Below, piece by piece: positions 1 to 8,692 of a DNA stretch of 19,010 bases. The DNA is from Victivallaceae bacterium (GTDB lineage: Bacteria; Verrucomicrobiota; Lentisphaeria; Victivallales; Victivallaceae). Position 1 is the stretch's first letter; each line of letters starts with the position of its first letter. Location: assembly GCA_028698975.1 (NCBI GenBank), contig JAQVVK010000019.1:1-19010 (forward strand). The letters run 5' to 3'. Position numbers and translations under genes: made by a program. The notes beneath the pieces were generated by a model. The model had not been told where the DNA came from and ran no database searches. It worked only from the letters and a program-made list of their open reading frames with translations.

Positions 1-1467
1 GAATTTTTCCAGCTTGGCAAGCTCCGCCATCTCCTCCCGGAGCTTCTTAACGGTTTCCGCGGCGTTGACCGATGCCTGCTTCTCCTCTTTGAGCGCGGTT
101 GTGAGTTTGGCGATCTCGGTTGCGAGTTTGCTTTCCCGGTCGGCCGCACTCTTGGCGCTGACCAGATCGGCGGAGGTGAAGGCGGCCAGTTTGCGGGTCA
201 ACTCGGCATTCTTTCCGGCAAAAGATTTCAGCTCGGCGTCAAGTTGCGCGCCATGCTCGCGAAGATTGCGGGTTTCAAGGGTGGCGGCGGCCAGCGCGGC
301 GCGGTCGCGCTCGGTGGCGCGCCCGGTTTCAGCCAACTCCTTTTTGAGCTTGTCGCGCTCGGCGACGGCGGTTTTGAGTTTGGAGGTCAGCTCGGTCAAC
401 TCCTCGGCCATAAGTTTCTCGGTCGGGAGGCGGTCGGCGGCGTCTTGCCCGGCTTTCTCCAAGGCTTCGCGCAGTTTGGCGACTTCGCTTCGCAGTTTGG
501 TGTTGTCGTCGGTCAGGGTCTTTTGCAGTTTGCCTCCGGCCGCGCCGGTGCTGATGGCTTCGTCAAGCTGCGCATTGAGTTTTTTAAGCTCCTCGCGGCT
601 GGCGGCAAGCTGTTTGGCCTGAGTTGCGATCAACTTGTCGCGCTCGGCGGCGGACTGCACCGCGGCGGCATTCTTTTCGGCGGCCTTGCTCAACGCTTCG
701 GCAAAAGAATCCCGCTCGCTTTGCAGAAGTTTCATGCGGTTTTGCGCACTGAGCAATTCGGCGGCGGCCTTTTTGCGGAAGAACTCAAAGTTCTCCAGAC
801 CGCCTGCCGCTTTTTTGAGTTTATCCTCGGCGATGTCACACCGTTTTTCGGCCAATTCGAGGTTGAGTTTGGCCTCGATCAAAGCATTTTTGAGTTCGTC
901 GTTTTTCTGATCGGGGGCGGCGGCCTCGGTCTGAAGCTGTTTATAGCGTTTCTCCAAAAGTGCATATTTGCCGCGCATCAACTTCTGATCTTCCAGCAAA
1001 CTGTTGACTACCTCGGCGTTGGCATGAAGTTTGCGGGTGCGGGCGGCCAGCTCCTCGCGCAGCAGGGCGACTTCGCTTCGCAGTTTGGCCGCCTCGCCGC
1101 TGTCGGCGACCGGGCGCGAAACGGCGGCGGTGCCGGAGGGCGACGCGGCCGGTTGAACGGGCTGCGGTTGAGCCGGGGCGGGTGCGGCGGTTTTGCCGGT
1201 GACGCTGCTGATGGCGCGGTCGCAATCGGCAATGCGCCCGGCGATGATCTTCTGGTTCCAATCTGGCCGCATGGTCTGCACCGAAACATAATATTTACGG
1301 GCGGCGGCAAACTGGCGCACGGCGGCTTCGTCATCGCCCTTGAGCTTGAGACGCTCGCCCTCGCGGTAGGCGTTGTAGCCGTTTTTCCACGCTTCCCACG
1401 GCGATTCGGCGGAGAAAACCGCCGCCGAAAACAGTATGGCGGCCAAAACGAGCGACAATTTTTTCAT
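1..1467 (-). CDS. Exported coiled-coil protein, partial (C-terminus outside window)
   Basis: This frame is open for 489 codons from an ATG at 1467 to the left edge, with no stop, so the gene is truncated by the window. Residues 1-20 form a signal peptide (MKK, hydrophobic core, then FSA-ES), so the product is exported. Residues 21-85 are helical and resemble one TPR-like unit (YNAYREGERLKLKGDDEAAV region). Residues 92-118 are a Pro/Ala/Gln-rich linker. From about 125 to the edge the sequence is heptad-patterned and rich in Lys, Glu, Leu and Ala, a long coiled coil. The segment KLRSEVALLREELA (128-141) recurs as KLRSEVAKLREALE (324-337), encoded by a 23-bp exact DNA repeat at 478-500 and 1066-1088. 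The start overlaps the hflX stop as ATGA, with an AGGA about 10 bases upstream. A structural envelope or periplasmic role is inference; I do not recognise the family. Confidence 0.85.
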   Translation of the reverse strand, partial: MKKLSLVLAAILFSAAVFSAESPWEAWKNGYNAYREGERLKLKGDDEAAVRQFAAARKYYVSVQTMRPDWNQKIIAGRIADCDRAISSVTGKTAAPAPAQPQPVQPAASPSGTAAVSRPVADSGEAAKLRSEVALLREELAARTRKLHANAEVVNSLLEDQKLMRGKYALLEKRYKQLQTEAAAPDQKNDELKNALIEAKLNLELAEKRCDIAEDKLKKAAGGLENFEFFRKKAAAELLSAQNRMKLLQSERDSFAEALSKAAEKNAAAVQSAAERDKLIATQAKQLAASREELKKLNAQLDEAISTGAAGGKLQKTLTDDNTKLRSEVAKLREALEKAGQDAADRLPTEKLMAEELTELTSKLKTAVAERDKLKKELAETGRATERDRAALAAATLETRNLREHGAQLDAELKSFAGKNAELTRKLAAFTSADLVSAKSAADRESKLATEIAKLTTALKEEKQASVNAAETVKKLREEMAELAKLEKF

Positions 1468-2756
1468 AATATATATTCCTGAAATTTATGGCGCAATTCC
1501 GGGCCGATGGCGAAAAGCAACTCCAGTTCGCCGCTGTCCCGGTAGGTTTCCTCATAGATCTGCCCCTCGGCGTGAACCAGCGCGGCCAGATCGTGGCGCG
1601 ACGGGGGGAGCACCACCCGGGTCAGGCGGTGTTCGGCTCCCGCGATGGAGCGCAGAAGCTCTCGAAGCTCCTCCATTCCCTCGCCGGTGCGGGTCGAAAC
1701 ATAGAGCGCGTGCGGAAATTGCTCTTCGACCATGGCCAGCTTCAACAACTCGTTGTCGCGGTCGACCAGGTCGATTTTGTTGAAGATAATGTGAATATCT
1801 TTCTCATCGGCTCCGAGTTCTTTCAGCACCTGCAGGGTGGTTTCCCACTCGGAATCCAACTGCGGACTTGACAGATCAAGCACAAGAAGCAAAAAATCGG
1901 CCTCCACCGCCTCCTCCAGCGTGGATTTGAATGCTTCGACCAGCGAATGCGGCAGTTTGCGTACGAATCCAACCGTGTCGGTGAGCAGCACTTCGCCGCC
2001 GCCGCCGCCCGGATCGACCCGCCGGGTCGTGGGGTCGAGCGTGGCGAACAACTGGTCTTTTACCAGCACCTCCGCCCCGGATAAGGATTTAAGCAGCGAC
2101 GATTTGCCCACGTTGGTATAGCCGACGATCGCCCCGTGAGGGATCGCGTTGCGGTGGCGGGCCTTGCGTTGCGTGTTGCGCTGACGGCGCACCGTGGCAA
2201 GTTCGTCGCGCAATTTTTGAATGCGTCCGCGCAGCAGCCGCCGGTCGGTCTCGATCTGCGCTTCGCCCTGTCCCCGGTTGGTGGCTCCGCCGCCGCGCTG
2301 TCTTGAGAGATGGGTCCACGCGCCGGTCAACCTCGGCAACATGTATTGCAACCGGGCGAGTTCGACCTGAAGCGTCGCTTCGCGGGTCGAAGCGCGGTCG
2401 GCGAAGATGTCCAAAATGACTTCCTCGCGGTCGATCACGCCCAATTTGGAGAGTTTCGCCCAGTTGCGCTGCTGCGACGGCGAAAGCGGCGTGTCAAACA
2501 CCAGACACTCGGCGTCGCATTCTCTGGCCAGTTGTACGATCTCGGCGGCTTTGCCGGAGCCGACGTAATATTGCGGAGCGACCCGCTCGATACGCACCAA
2601 AACCGGCTCCAGCGGCACCACATCAAGGTTGCGTACCAGCTCGACCAGTTCGTCGATGTGTTCGCGCACTTCGGCGGGGTCGTCGTCGCATCCGATGATG
2701 CCGACCGGCAGGACCCGTTCGATGCGGCGGGCGGATTCTTCGGCGATTTCTATCAC
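1464..2756 (-). CDS. hflX: GTPase HflX (ribosome-associated)
   Basis: HflX-family GTPase of 430 aa. The family binds the 50S subunit and splits or rescues stalled ribosomes. The N-terminal HflX domain covers about residues 15-130 (PQYYVGSGKAAEI at 61-73; VFDTPLSPSQQRNW at 86-99). Next come the helical linker and the family signature RQRGGGATNRGQGEAQIETD (152-171). The G domain shows G1 GYTNVGKSS (212-220), G2 ATLDPTTRR (238-246), G3 DTVGF (260-264), G4 NKID (326-329) and G5-like STRTG (354-358). Length is normal for the family. The start is GTG at 2756, with GGAG 7 bases upstream and a strong promoter a further 26 bases up. It is divergent from enolase, and its TGA stop overlaps the ATG of the downstream coiled-coil gene, so the two form an operon. 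Confidence 0.96.
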   Translation of the reverse strand: MIEIAEESARRIERVLPVGIIGCDDDPAEVREHIDELVELVRNLDVVPLEPVLVRIERVAPQYYVGSGKAAEIVQLARECDAECLVFDTPLSPSQQRNWAKLSKLGVIDREEVILDIFADRASTREATLQVELARLQYMLPRLTGAWTHLSRQRGGGATNRGQGEAQIETDRRLLRGRIQKLRDELATVRRQRNTQRKARHRNAIPHGAIVGYTNVGKSSLLKSLSGAEVLVKDQLFATLDPTTRRVDPGGGGGEVLLTDTVGFVRKLPHSLVEAFKSTLEEAVEADFLLLVLDLSSPQLDSEWETTLQVLKELGADEKDIHIIFNKIDLVDRDNELLKLAMVEEQFPHALYVSTRTGEGMEELRELLRSIAGAEHRLTRVVLPPSRHDLAALVHAEGQIYEETYRDSGELELLFAIGPELRHKFQEYIL

Positions 2757-2788
2757 ATTTCGCTCCGTAATTTCATGACCATGTGAAG

Positions 2789-2817
2789 AATATATCCCCC
2801 TTCGGACTTTTTATCAA
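2789..2817 (-). promoter_or_regulatory. Sigma70-type promoter of hflX
   Basis: On the minus strand TTGATA (2812-2817) is followed by a 17-bp spacer and TATATT (2789-2794). Each box matches five of six consensus positions. The predicted start of transcription is near 2782, leaving a leader of about 26 nt before the GTG start of hflX. Confidence 0.75.
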
Positions 2818-2911
2818 GCGTTTCGTACTAAATTTCATCATGACTTGATTTTTTGTCGCGGCGCATTATTGGTGTATTGGCACACCATCAACCGCGCAGG
2901 AGGAGTTTATC

Positions 2912-4201
2912 ATGGCAAAAATACAACGTGTTTCGGCCCGCGAAATCCTTGATTCCAGAGGCAATCCGACGGTTTCGGCCGAGGTCAGGCTTGACAACGG
3001 CGTCTGCGGCGTCGCCGCGGTGCCGTCCGGCGCGTCGACCGGCGAAAACGAGGCGATCGAACTGCGTGACAATGACCCCAAGCGTTACTGCGGCAAGGGC
3101 GTGATGAAAGCGGTCGCCAACGTCAATGAAAAAATTTCTCCGGAATTGATCGGTATGTGCGCCTGCGATCAGATCGGCATCGACCACGCCATGATCGCGC
3201 TTGACGGCACTCACAACAAATCCAAGCTCGGTGCCAACGCCATCCTTGCGGTGTCGCTGGCGGCCGCCCGGGCAGCCGCCAACGCATTGGGTATGCCGCT
3301 TTTCCGGTATCTGGGCGGGGTCAACGCCAGAGTTCTGCCGGTGCCGATGATGAACATTGTCAACGGGGGTTCGCACTCCGACGCGCCCATCGCATTTCAG
3401 GAATTCATGATCCGGCCGGTGGGCGCGCCGGATTTTGCCGAGGCGGCGCGCATGGGGGCGGAGATATTTCACGCCTTGCGCCGGATTTTGCGCGACAAAA
3501 ACCTTTCCGGAGCCGTGGGTGACGAGGGCGGTTTCGCCCCGAAGTTCAATGGCGGAGCCGACGAGGCGTTGGAGTCGATCCTGCGGGCGGTCGAGCTGGC
3601 CGGCTATTATCCGGGCGACGACGTGCGTATCGGGCTTGACTGCGCCGCCAGCGAATTTTATCTCGGCGGGGTTTACGACTACCGGCGGTTTGAGGGGGCG
3701 GGCGGCCGGGTTTTCTCCACCGGCGAACAGATCGAATACCTGGCCCAGCTTATTTCGAAATACCCGATCGACTCGATCGAGGACGGCCTCGCCGAAAGCG
3801 ACTGGTCGGGCTGGACCGAGCTTACCGCCCGGCTGGGATCGCGCTGCCAGCTGGTCGGTGACGACCTCTTTGTGACCAATGTCAAGTATCTGCGCCGGGG
3901 TGTCGCGGAGCGGGCGGGCAACGCCATTTTGGTCAAACTCAACCAGATCGGCACGCTGACCGAAACCCTTGACGCGGTCGATCTTGCGCGCCGGTCGGGA
4001 TTTGCGGCGGTGATAAGCCACCGTTCTGGAGAGACCGCCGACACCTTTATCGCGGATTTGGCGGTGGCGGTCAACGCCGGACAGATCAAGACCGGCTCGA
4101 TGTCGCGCACCGACCGGGTCGCCAAGTACAACCGCCTGCTGGAAATCGCCGCCATGCTGGGCGACGGGGCGGTTTACGGTCTGGCCGATCCCCGCCCGTA
4201 G
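2912..4201 (+). CDS. eno: Enolase (phosphopyruvate hydratase)
   Basis: Enolase of 429 aa, the usual bacterial length. It interconverts 2-phosphoglycerate and phosphoenolpyruvate in cytoplasmic glycolysis. Visible landmarks are the N-terminal ILDSRGNPTV (12-21), SGASTGENEA (39-48), SHSDAP (154-159), GDEGGFAP (203-210), the Mg2+ ligands D243, E290 and D317, the catalytic lysine K342 in VKLNQIG, SHRSGET (369-375), and K393 of the substrate loop. All expected active-site residues are present. The ATG at 2912 has an ideal AGGAGG (2899-2904) 7 bases upstream. A promoter must lie in the 155-bp divergent spacer with hflX, but the only candidate I see (ATGACT near 2840, CATTAT near 2864) is weak. The gene converges with ftsK, with 10 bp between stops. 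Confidence 0.98.
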   Translation: MAKIQRVSAREILDSRGNPTVSAEVRLDNGVCGVAAVPSGASTGENEAIELRDNDPKRYCGKGVMKAVANVNEKISPELIGMCACDQIGIDHAMIALDGTHNKSKLGANAILAVSLAAARAAANALGMPLFRYLGGVNARVLPVPMMNIVNGGSHSDAPIAFQEFMIRPVGAPDFAEAARMGAEIFHALRRILRDKNLSGAVGDEGGFAPKFNGGADEALESILRAVELAGYYPGDDVRIGLDCAASEFYLGGVYDYRRFEGAGGRVFSTGEQIEYLAQLISKYPIDSIEDGLAESDWSGWTELTARLGSRCQLVGDDLFVTNVKYLRRGVAERAGNAILVKLNQIGTLTETLDAVDLARRSGFAAVISHRSGETADTFIADLAVAVNAGQIKTGSMSRTDRVAKYNRLLEIAAMLGDGAVYGLADPRP

Positions 4202-4211
4202 GGGAAGGAGC

Positions 4212-6749
4212 TTACTCGATACCCAGCTCGTCGAAGATCAATATTTCGCGCTTGTTGCCGCTGCCGGACGGCGGCCCGACAATGCCGCGCTCTTCCAGAA
4301 GTTCGACGATCTCGGCCGCCCGGTTGTAGCCGATCTTCAAGCGGCGTTGCAGATAACTGGTGCTGACCTTGTGGTCGAGCATCACTATTTCCAGCGACCG
4401 GCGGGTGATGTCGTCGTCGCCGGGGCGGAGGTATTTTTTCATCAACGGGGCGATGTCGGCCCGGTCTTGGTCATCATAGTTTTCGATCTCCGGATCGGCC
4501 TCGTCATCATCTCCGTCATCGACGTCGGCGGTGTCGGCCACCACATCGCTGTTAAACGACTGTTCGCGCTGGTCGGAAACGAACTTCACCACATTTCTGA
4601 TGTCGGCGTCGGCGATCAACGCGCCCTGCACCCGCTCCAGCTCCATGCCGCCCGGGGCCATGTAAAGCATGTCGCCCATGCCCAGAAGTTTCTCCGCGCC
4701 GTTGGTGTCGAGAATCACCCGGCTGTCCACCATCTGCCCGACCCGGAACGCGATCCGGGTCGGCAAATTCGCCTTGATCACGCCGGTGACGATCTGCGTC
4801 GACGGCCTTTGGGTGGCCACCACGATGTGAACTCCGGCGGCGCGACCCAGCTGGGCAATGCGGCAGATGTAGGTCTCGACGTCCTTGCGGTCGTCGGTCA
4901 TCATCAGCTCGGCCAGTTCGTCGATGATGACGATCAGTATCGGCATACGATCCGGCAGCGCGTTGCCGTCTTCGTCGATGACCGGTTCGCCGCCGAGCGG
5001 ACGGGCGTTGTATTCGGCCAGCTTCTTGACCCCGGCGCGGGCCAGAATGCGGTAACGCTTGTCCATTTCGGTGACGGCCCAGCGCAGGGCGATCGGCACT
5101 TTGCGCGACTCGTTTATCACCGGCGTTATCAGGTGGGGCAGACGCTTGTAATCCTCGAATTCGACGATTTTGGGGTCGACCATGATGAGCCGCAGTTCGT
5201 CCGGTGAAAAATTAAAAAGCAGACTGGCGATCAATGTATTCATGCAGACGCTTTTGCCGCTGCCGGTCGCGCCCGCGATCAGCAAATGCGGAGCTTTGGC
5301 CAAGTCGAGGATCACCGGTTTGCCGGCCACATCTTTGCCGAGTACGATCGGTATCATCGCTTTGCCGGAACGCCAGGCGTCGGTTTCGACCACCGCCCGC
5401 ATAAAAACCGATTCGGCGCGGGTGTTGGGCACTTCGACGCCGACCACGTTGCGCCCCGGTATCGGAGCCAGCACGCGCACGGTTTTGGCCGAAAGAGCCA
5501 TGGCGATATTGTCGGCGATCTGCTCGACTTTCTTGACGTTGACCCCCTCTTCAAGCGAAATCTCGTAGCGGGTGATGCGGGGGCCGGAAATATATCCGCT
5601 CACATAGCCCGGCACCTTGAAGCTGTCGAGGGTGTGCTGCAATATCTCTTTGCTGCGAGCGATCGCTTCCGGGGATTCACCCGTGATGTCGCTTCCCTTG
5701 CTCAACATGCTGAGCGGAGGCAGGGTGTATTCCGCACGAACCGGGGTCGCCGAGGCCTTTTCGCCCCGGGCCACCACCGTGGTATCGAGCGTATTGCCGC
5801 GCACCGTAAGACGCTGCGCGTTGGCGGCGTTGGCGGCAACCGGAGGATTGGCCGGATTGGCTGAAACGTCCGGGGTTTCCGGCTGGGCCGCGACCGGCGG
5901 GGCCGGTTCGGTCTCCGGAGGCGGCTCCGGGGGTTCCGGCTCGGCCACTCTTGATGGCGCGGTCTTTGCCCCGTGTCTTGCCCGCAGTACGGCCAACGCT
6001 TCGCGGGCGTTGGCAAAAATTCCGCCGGGAGCTTCCTCCTCCTTGGCGGCCGGAAGATCGGGCGTCTCCACCTCGGGAGCCGCGTCGTCATCGTCGTCGT
6101 CATCGGAAACCGTCGCTGCCTGCGTTGCGCCGCGCAGCAGGGCGGCGGCGAAGGCGTGCCAGTCGGCGCAGTATATGACGATCAATCCGCCGGAGACGAG
6201 AGTCCAGCCGAGGATCATGGCGCCGACGGCACCGATGAGCTGGCGGAGCACTCCGTCGGACAGCCCGAGCGAGGCCATTTCTGGCGCGGAAAGCACCTGG
6301 CCGATCACGCCGCCGGAAAGAGCCAGAGCCGGCAGACCGCGCCGGCCCAGACCGAGTTTGTCGGTTATATCGACGAAAGTTTCGGGGGTGAGGCCAAACA
6401 GGATCACCAGCCCGGCCAGCAGCAGGGCTTCGCCGGTCATTGAAAGCAGCGGTCTCTGGTTGCCGGGCAGTATGGCGCGCAGACTGCGGAGTACGGCGAA
6501 AACGACCAGAAAATAGGCGGCCAATCCGAAGAGATGAAACAACCCCCACGCGAAATATGCTCCGAGCGAACCGATCCAGTTGGTCGGCGGCATATCGATG
6601 CCGCCGGAAATGGCGGCGGCGTCATTGGGCGAATATGAGATCACCGCCAGCATGGCGACCAGCATCAGAGCCAGCATAAAGAGGTGACTTGCCTTAAATT
6701 CCGAATTTTGCGGCTCGATGGTTTTGCCGGTTTTACTGATATTGCTCAT
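4212..6749 (-). CDS. ftsK: DNA translocase FtsK/SpoIIIE family
   Basis: Septum-located DNA pump that clears chromosome ends during division. Counting from the ATG at 6749 (845 aa), the N-terminal membrane domain has about four hydrophobic segments between residues 20 and 192. A linker of about 150 residues follows, acidic (a run of seven Asp at 216-222) and then Pro/Ala/Glu-rich. The motor domain (alpha, beta) has Walker A GATGSGKS (493-500) and Walker B ILIVIIDELAELMM (604-617). A second acidic stretch precedes the gamma winged helix (about 761-845; SYLQRRLKIGYNRAAEIVELLEERG), which in the family reads KOPS/SRS sites. I chose ATG 6749 because AGGA lies 8-9 bases upstream. The frame extends 17 codons further to a TTG at 6800, but that TTG is the -35 box of the gene's own promoter. 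Confidence 0.95.
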   Translation of the reverse strand: MSNISKTGKTIEPQNSEFKASHLFMLALMLVAMLAVISYSPNDAAAISGGIDMPPTNWIGSLGAYFAWGLFHLFGLAAYFLVVFAVLRSLRAILPGNQRPLLSMTGEALLLAGLVILFGLTPETFVDITDKLGLGRRGLPALALSGGVIGQVLSAPEMASLGLSDGVLRQLIGAVGAMILGWTLVSGGLIVIYCADWHAFAAALLRGATQAATVSDDDDDDDAAPEVETPDLPAAKEEEAPGGIFANAREALAVLRARHGAKTAPSRVAEPEPPEPPPETEPAPPVAAQPETPDVSANPANPPVAANAANAQRLTVRGNTLDTTVVARGEKASATPVRAEYTLPPLSMLSKGSDITGESPEAIARSKEILQHTLDSFKVPGYVSGYISGPRITRYEISLEEGVNVKKVEQIADNIAMALSAKTVRVLAPIPGRNVVGVEVPNTRAESVFMRAVVETDAWRSGKAMIPIVLGKDVAGKPVILDLAKAPHLLIAGATGSGKSVCMNTLIASLLFNFSPDELRLIMVDPKIVEFEDYKRLPHLITPVINESRKVPIALRWAVTEMDKRYRILARAGVKKLAEYNARPLGGEPVIDEDGNALPDRMPILIVIIDELAELMMTDDRKDVETYICRIAQLGRAAGVHIVVATQRPSTQIVTGVIKANLPTRIAFRVGQMVDSRVILDTNGAEKLLGMGDMLYMAPGGMELERVQGALIADADIRNVVKFVSDQREQSFNSDVVADTADVDDGDDDEADPEIENYDDQDRADIAPLMKKYLRPGDDDITRRSLEIVMLDHKVSTSYLQRRLKIGYNRAAEIVELLEERGIVGPPSGSGNKREILIFDELGIE

Positions 6750-6772
6750 GATTGTCCTGTTAAGTTTCAAGT

Positions 6773-6800
6773 AATATAACGCCGACCCGCGAAAATTCAA
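6773..6800 (-). promoter_or_regulatory. Sigma70-type promoter of ftsK
   Basis: Minus strand: TTGAAT (6795-6800), 16-bp spacer, TATATT (6773-6778). Expected transcription start is near 6766, giving a leader of about 17 nt with an AGGA before the ATG at 6749. The position excludes the longer TTG-initiated reading of ftsK. Confidence 0.65.
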
Positions 6801-6946
6801 CTATTTTTAACCGGGGAGTGAAAGAGATTGTTGCGTCCTGTCCGCCCCATCGCGCCTTTGGATTCTCTGCTTTGCGGCGAAACGAGAGATCCATTGATGC
6901 AACTTTTTCAACCTTGCTTGGCGGGTGAATTGTTATGCCGTATGCA

Positions 6947-8161
6947 TTACGGTTTTTTTTCTTCTGTCGGCACGACTTTGTCGAGGGTGTTCAAACGGCA
7001 TACCATCCATGCGTAAATACTGTCTGAAATCTGCATGAAACCGCTAATATTGGGGTGAAACGCATCGCGCTGCTTGGTTATCGGGGTTTCATTTCTGGCA
7101 TTTCTGCGCACTGAAACGGTCGGAAAATTGTTTTCAGCGTCGAGATTCAGATTGGTTGGTATTATCGTAATCCTGGGGTCGTTGATTTCGGCGACCAGCT
7201 TGGTTATCGCGGCGTTATAGATATGCCGATTAAGGTTAAATTGACGTCGTGACAGTCAATTACCATTGAAACAGATGCCGAACGCATCTTGTGTTGAAGC
7301 GCAGGGCGGCGGCAGCCCCACCCCGATTTCGGCATCGGGAGCGGCGAGTCGAAAAGCCTTGAGCATCTGTCTGGTATAAAACAGAGAGGTGCTTAACAGT
7401 TTCCCGTCTTTGTGGATGATTGCCGAGTCGTTGGTTCCCAGAATTATGCTGATGAAATCAGGCGCAACACCGTTATTGGTCTCTTTGAAGTAGCGAGCCA
7501 TATCCCAGCGGGGAATCTTGCCGGAATAGGAGAAAAAGCGGATATTGTCATTGATGTTTCCGCGACATATTCTTATGTACGAAAAACCGGGATAATTTTC
7601 GCAGAGATTGCCATGAACTTTTTTCGTGCCGATCATTTTTAATGGAAGTCCGTTTTTACCGGCGCATTGCGGCAGCAGCGAACCTCCGGCCAAACTGTCT
7701 CCCACCGGCAGAATGGTGACCGGCTTTGCGGCGCGATCCGGCGGAATGGACGCGACGATCAATGTCGAACTTACTTGCGAAGTATTACCTGCTTCGTCCC
7801 ATACGGAAACGGTCAGCGGGTAGGTGCCGACATCTTTTTCGGAGGGGGTAAATACCCAGCGTTTTGATTCAGGTATGCCTTTTTTGCATATTGTTTCGAA
7901 TATATAGTTACTTGGATTTGTCATGAGGGCTATATTGTCGTAATAGATGGCGCATTCGATCCCGGGCGTGGCATAGATAAACACAGGGAGCGCAAGCTTA
8001 AGCCGTTCGCCCAGTGTTTCGGCGTGGATGCCAACCGCGTAAAGGAAAACCGCGGCAACACAGATTAAAAACCGCATTGCGGCCATGTTTTTGCTTGAAA
8101 CCTCAACTTTGCGAGCGACTCGGGATTGATCTGAATTTTTTTTTGACATCTTGAGATTCAT
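6947..8161 (-). pseudogene. Exported SGNH/GDSL hydrolase interrupted by in-frame TGA
   Basis: A lipase/esterase-like gene of the SGNH/GDSL fold, split by one TGA at 7256-7258. Before the stop lie a signal peptide (hydrophobic FLICVAAVFLYAVG), a beta-rich Ig-like stretch, block I LPVGDSLAGGS with the nucleophile Ser, and block III LGTNDS. After the TGA the same frame stays open to TAA at 6947-6949 for 102 more codons. That part holds RHIYNAAITKLVAEI and the C-terminal block RDAFHPNISG, with the catalytic Asp and His (D-x-x-H). The truncated product therefore lacks two of three catalytic residues. The context NGN-stop-LSRR suggests a former TGG (Trp). The start is uncertain: ATGs at 8161, 8149, 8086 and 8077 all lack a good Shine-Dalgarno, and 8086 gives the most classical signal peptide. 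The gene is more AT-rich than its neighbours. Natural substrate unknown. Confidence 0.8.
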
Positions 8162-8197
8162 GGTTTGATAGCAACTTATGAAGATAAATTTGTTTAG

Positions 8198-8548
8198 TCG
8201 GTTATGCAAAAGGCTTTTTCCGGTTTAGACTTCATTTGCGCCATTCGGCGCAGATAAAAGTTTAAAGATTTGATTAGGCAACAAGGCCGACGCGTAAGCT
8301 TGTCCGCGAGGCTGAAGTTAACGTATATAAATGAAGAAAGCGACGGTAACTCATTCCTTTGGGGGTTGTTCTTCTCCCGGAACTTGCCGGGAAAATATAC
8401 GTAATTATTCAAAAACAGCAATTTAAGCACCCGATTTTTTGCGAATCACACCCTCTTTTGAGCGTCTTTGGCATCAACGACAAACTCGTGTACCCACTTC
8501 GTTCTTGTTTCCCAGAAGCCCTCTCAAAATAGGGTTTTGCATAGCCGA
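8198..8548 (+). mobile_element. MITE-like non-coding element, left copy (351 bp)
   Basis: Bounded by imperfect 14-bp terminal inverted repeats: TCGGTTATGCAAAA (8198-8211), and its counterpart reading TCGGCTATGCAAAA on the other strand (8535-8548). The interior aligns along its whole length, in opposite orientation, with 10071-10386. Shared blocks include GGCAACAAGGCCGACGCGTA, GAGGCTGAAGTTAAC, TTATTCAAAAAC, TTGAGCGTCTTTGGC, CAAACTCGTGTAC and CTCAAAATAGGGTTTTGCAT. It contains no transposase and no credible ORF, so it looks like a non-autonomous element. This copy is about 35 bp longer because of an extra block with the hairpin TGCGCC-ATTC-GGCGCA. It has lost the two 18-bp palindromes that are intact in the other copy (degenerate at 8291-8308 and 8487-8504). 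No clear target duplication flanks it. Confidence 0.75.
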
Positions 8549-8629
8549 CTGCTTATGTTGTTCAATATAGCATTTGCAGATGGAAAAAGCAAAACTTTCA
8601 CGAAAAAAAGTCCGGATGCTGCCGGGTGT

Positions 8630-8658
8630 TTGAAAAACAATGGGCAAAGCAGTATATT
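8630..8658 (+). promoter_or_regulatory. Sigma70-type promoter of the aldehyde dehydrogenase gene
   Basis: TTGAAA (8630-8635), 17-bp spacer, TATATT (8653-8658). Expected start of transcription is near 8665, about 28 nt before the ATG at 8693. It lies outside the left mobile element, so expression does not depend on the element. Confidence 0.7.
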
Positions 8659-8692
8659 CAATCTGACAGGATAATATAGGACGGGATGGATT

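Noticed and set aside
244..1482. 412-aa plus-strand frame over the coiled-coil gene
   Set aside because: Glycine- and phenylalanine-rich antisense shadow of the Lys/Glu/Leu coiled coil. The minus-strand frame has a signal peptide, ribosome site and stop-start coupling with hflX.
2888..4021. 377-aa open frame on the strand opposite enolase
   Set aside because: A mirror of the GC-rich codon pattern of enolase. Low-complexity His/Arg/Asp-rich translation, no recognisable domain, and enolase is certain.
6938..6960. Terminator-like hairpin on the plus strand (CCGTA-TGCAT-TACGG followed by eight T)
   Set aside because: Only a 5-bp stem, no plus-strand gene upstream, and it overlaps the 3' end of the minus-strand esterase, where the T-run is simply its Lys codons. 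On the minus strand no U-run follows.
7256..7258. TGA as a selenocysteine codon
   Set aside because: The surrounding block is expected to carry Trp, SGNH hydrolases do not need selenium, and no convincing SECIS stem-loop directly follows the TGA.
8162..8209. Extended esterase start at TTG 8209
   Set aside because: The TTG lies in the terminal inverted repeat of the left mobile element, and the added residues are not part of any signal peptide.
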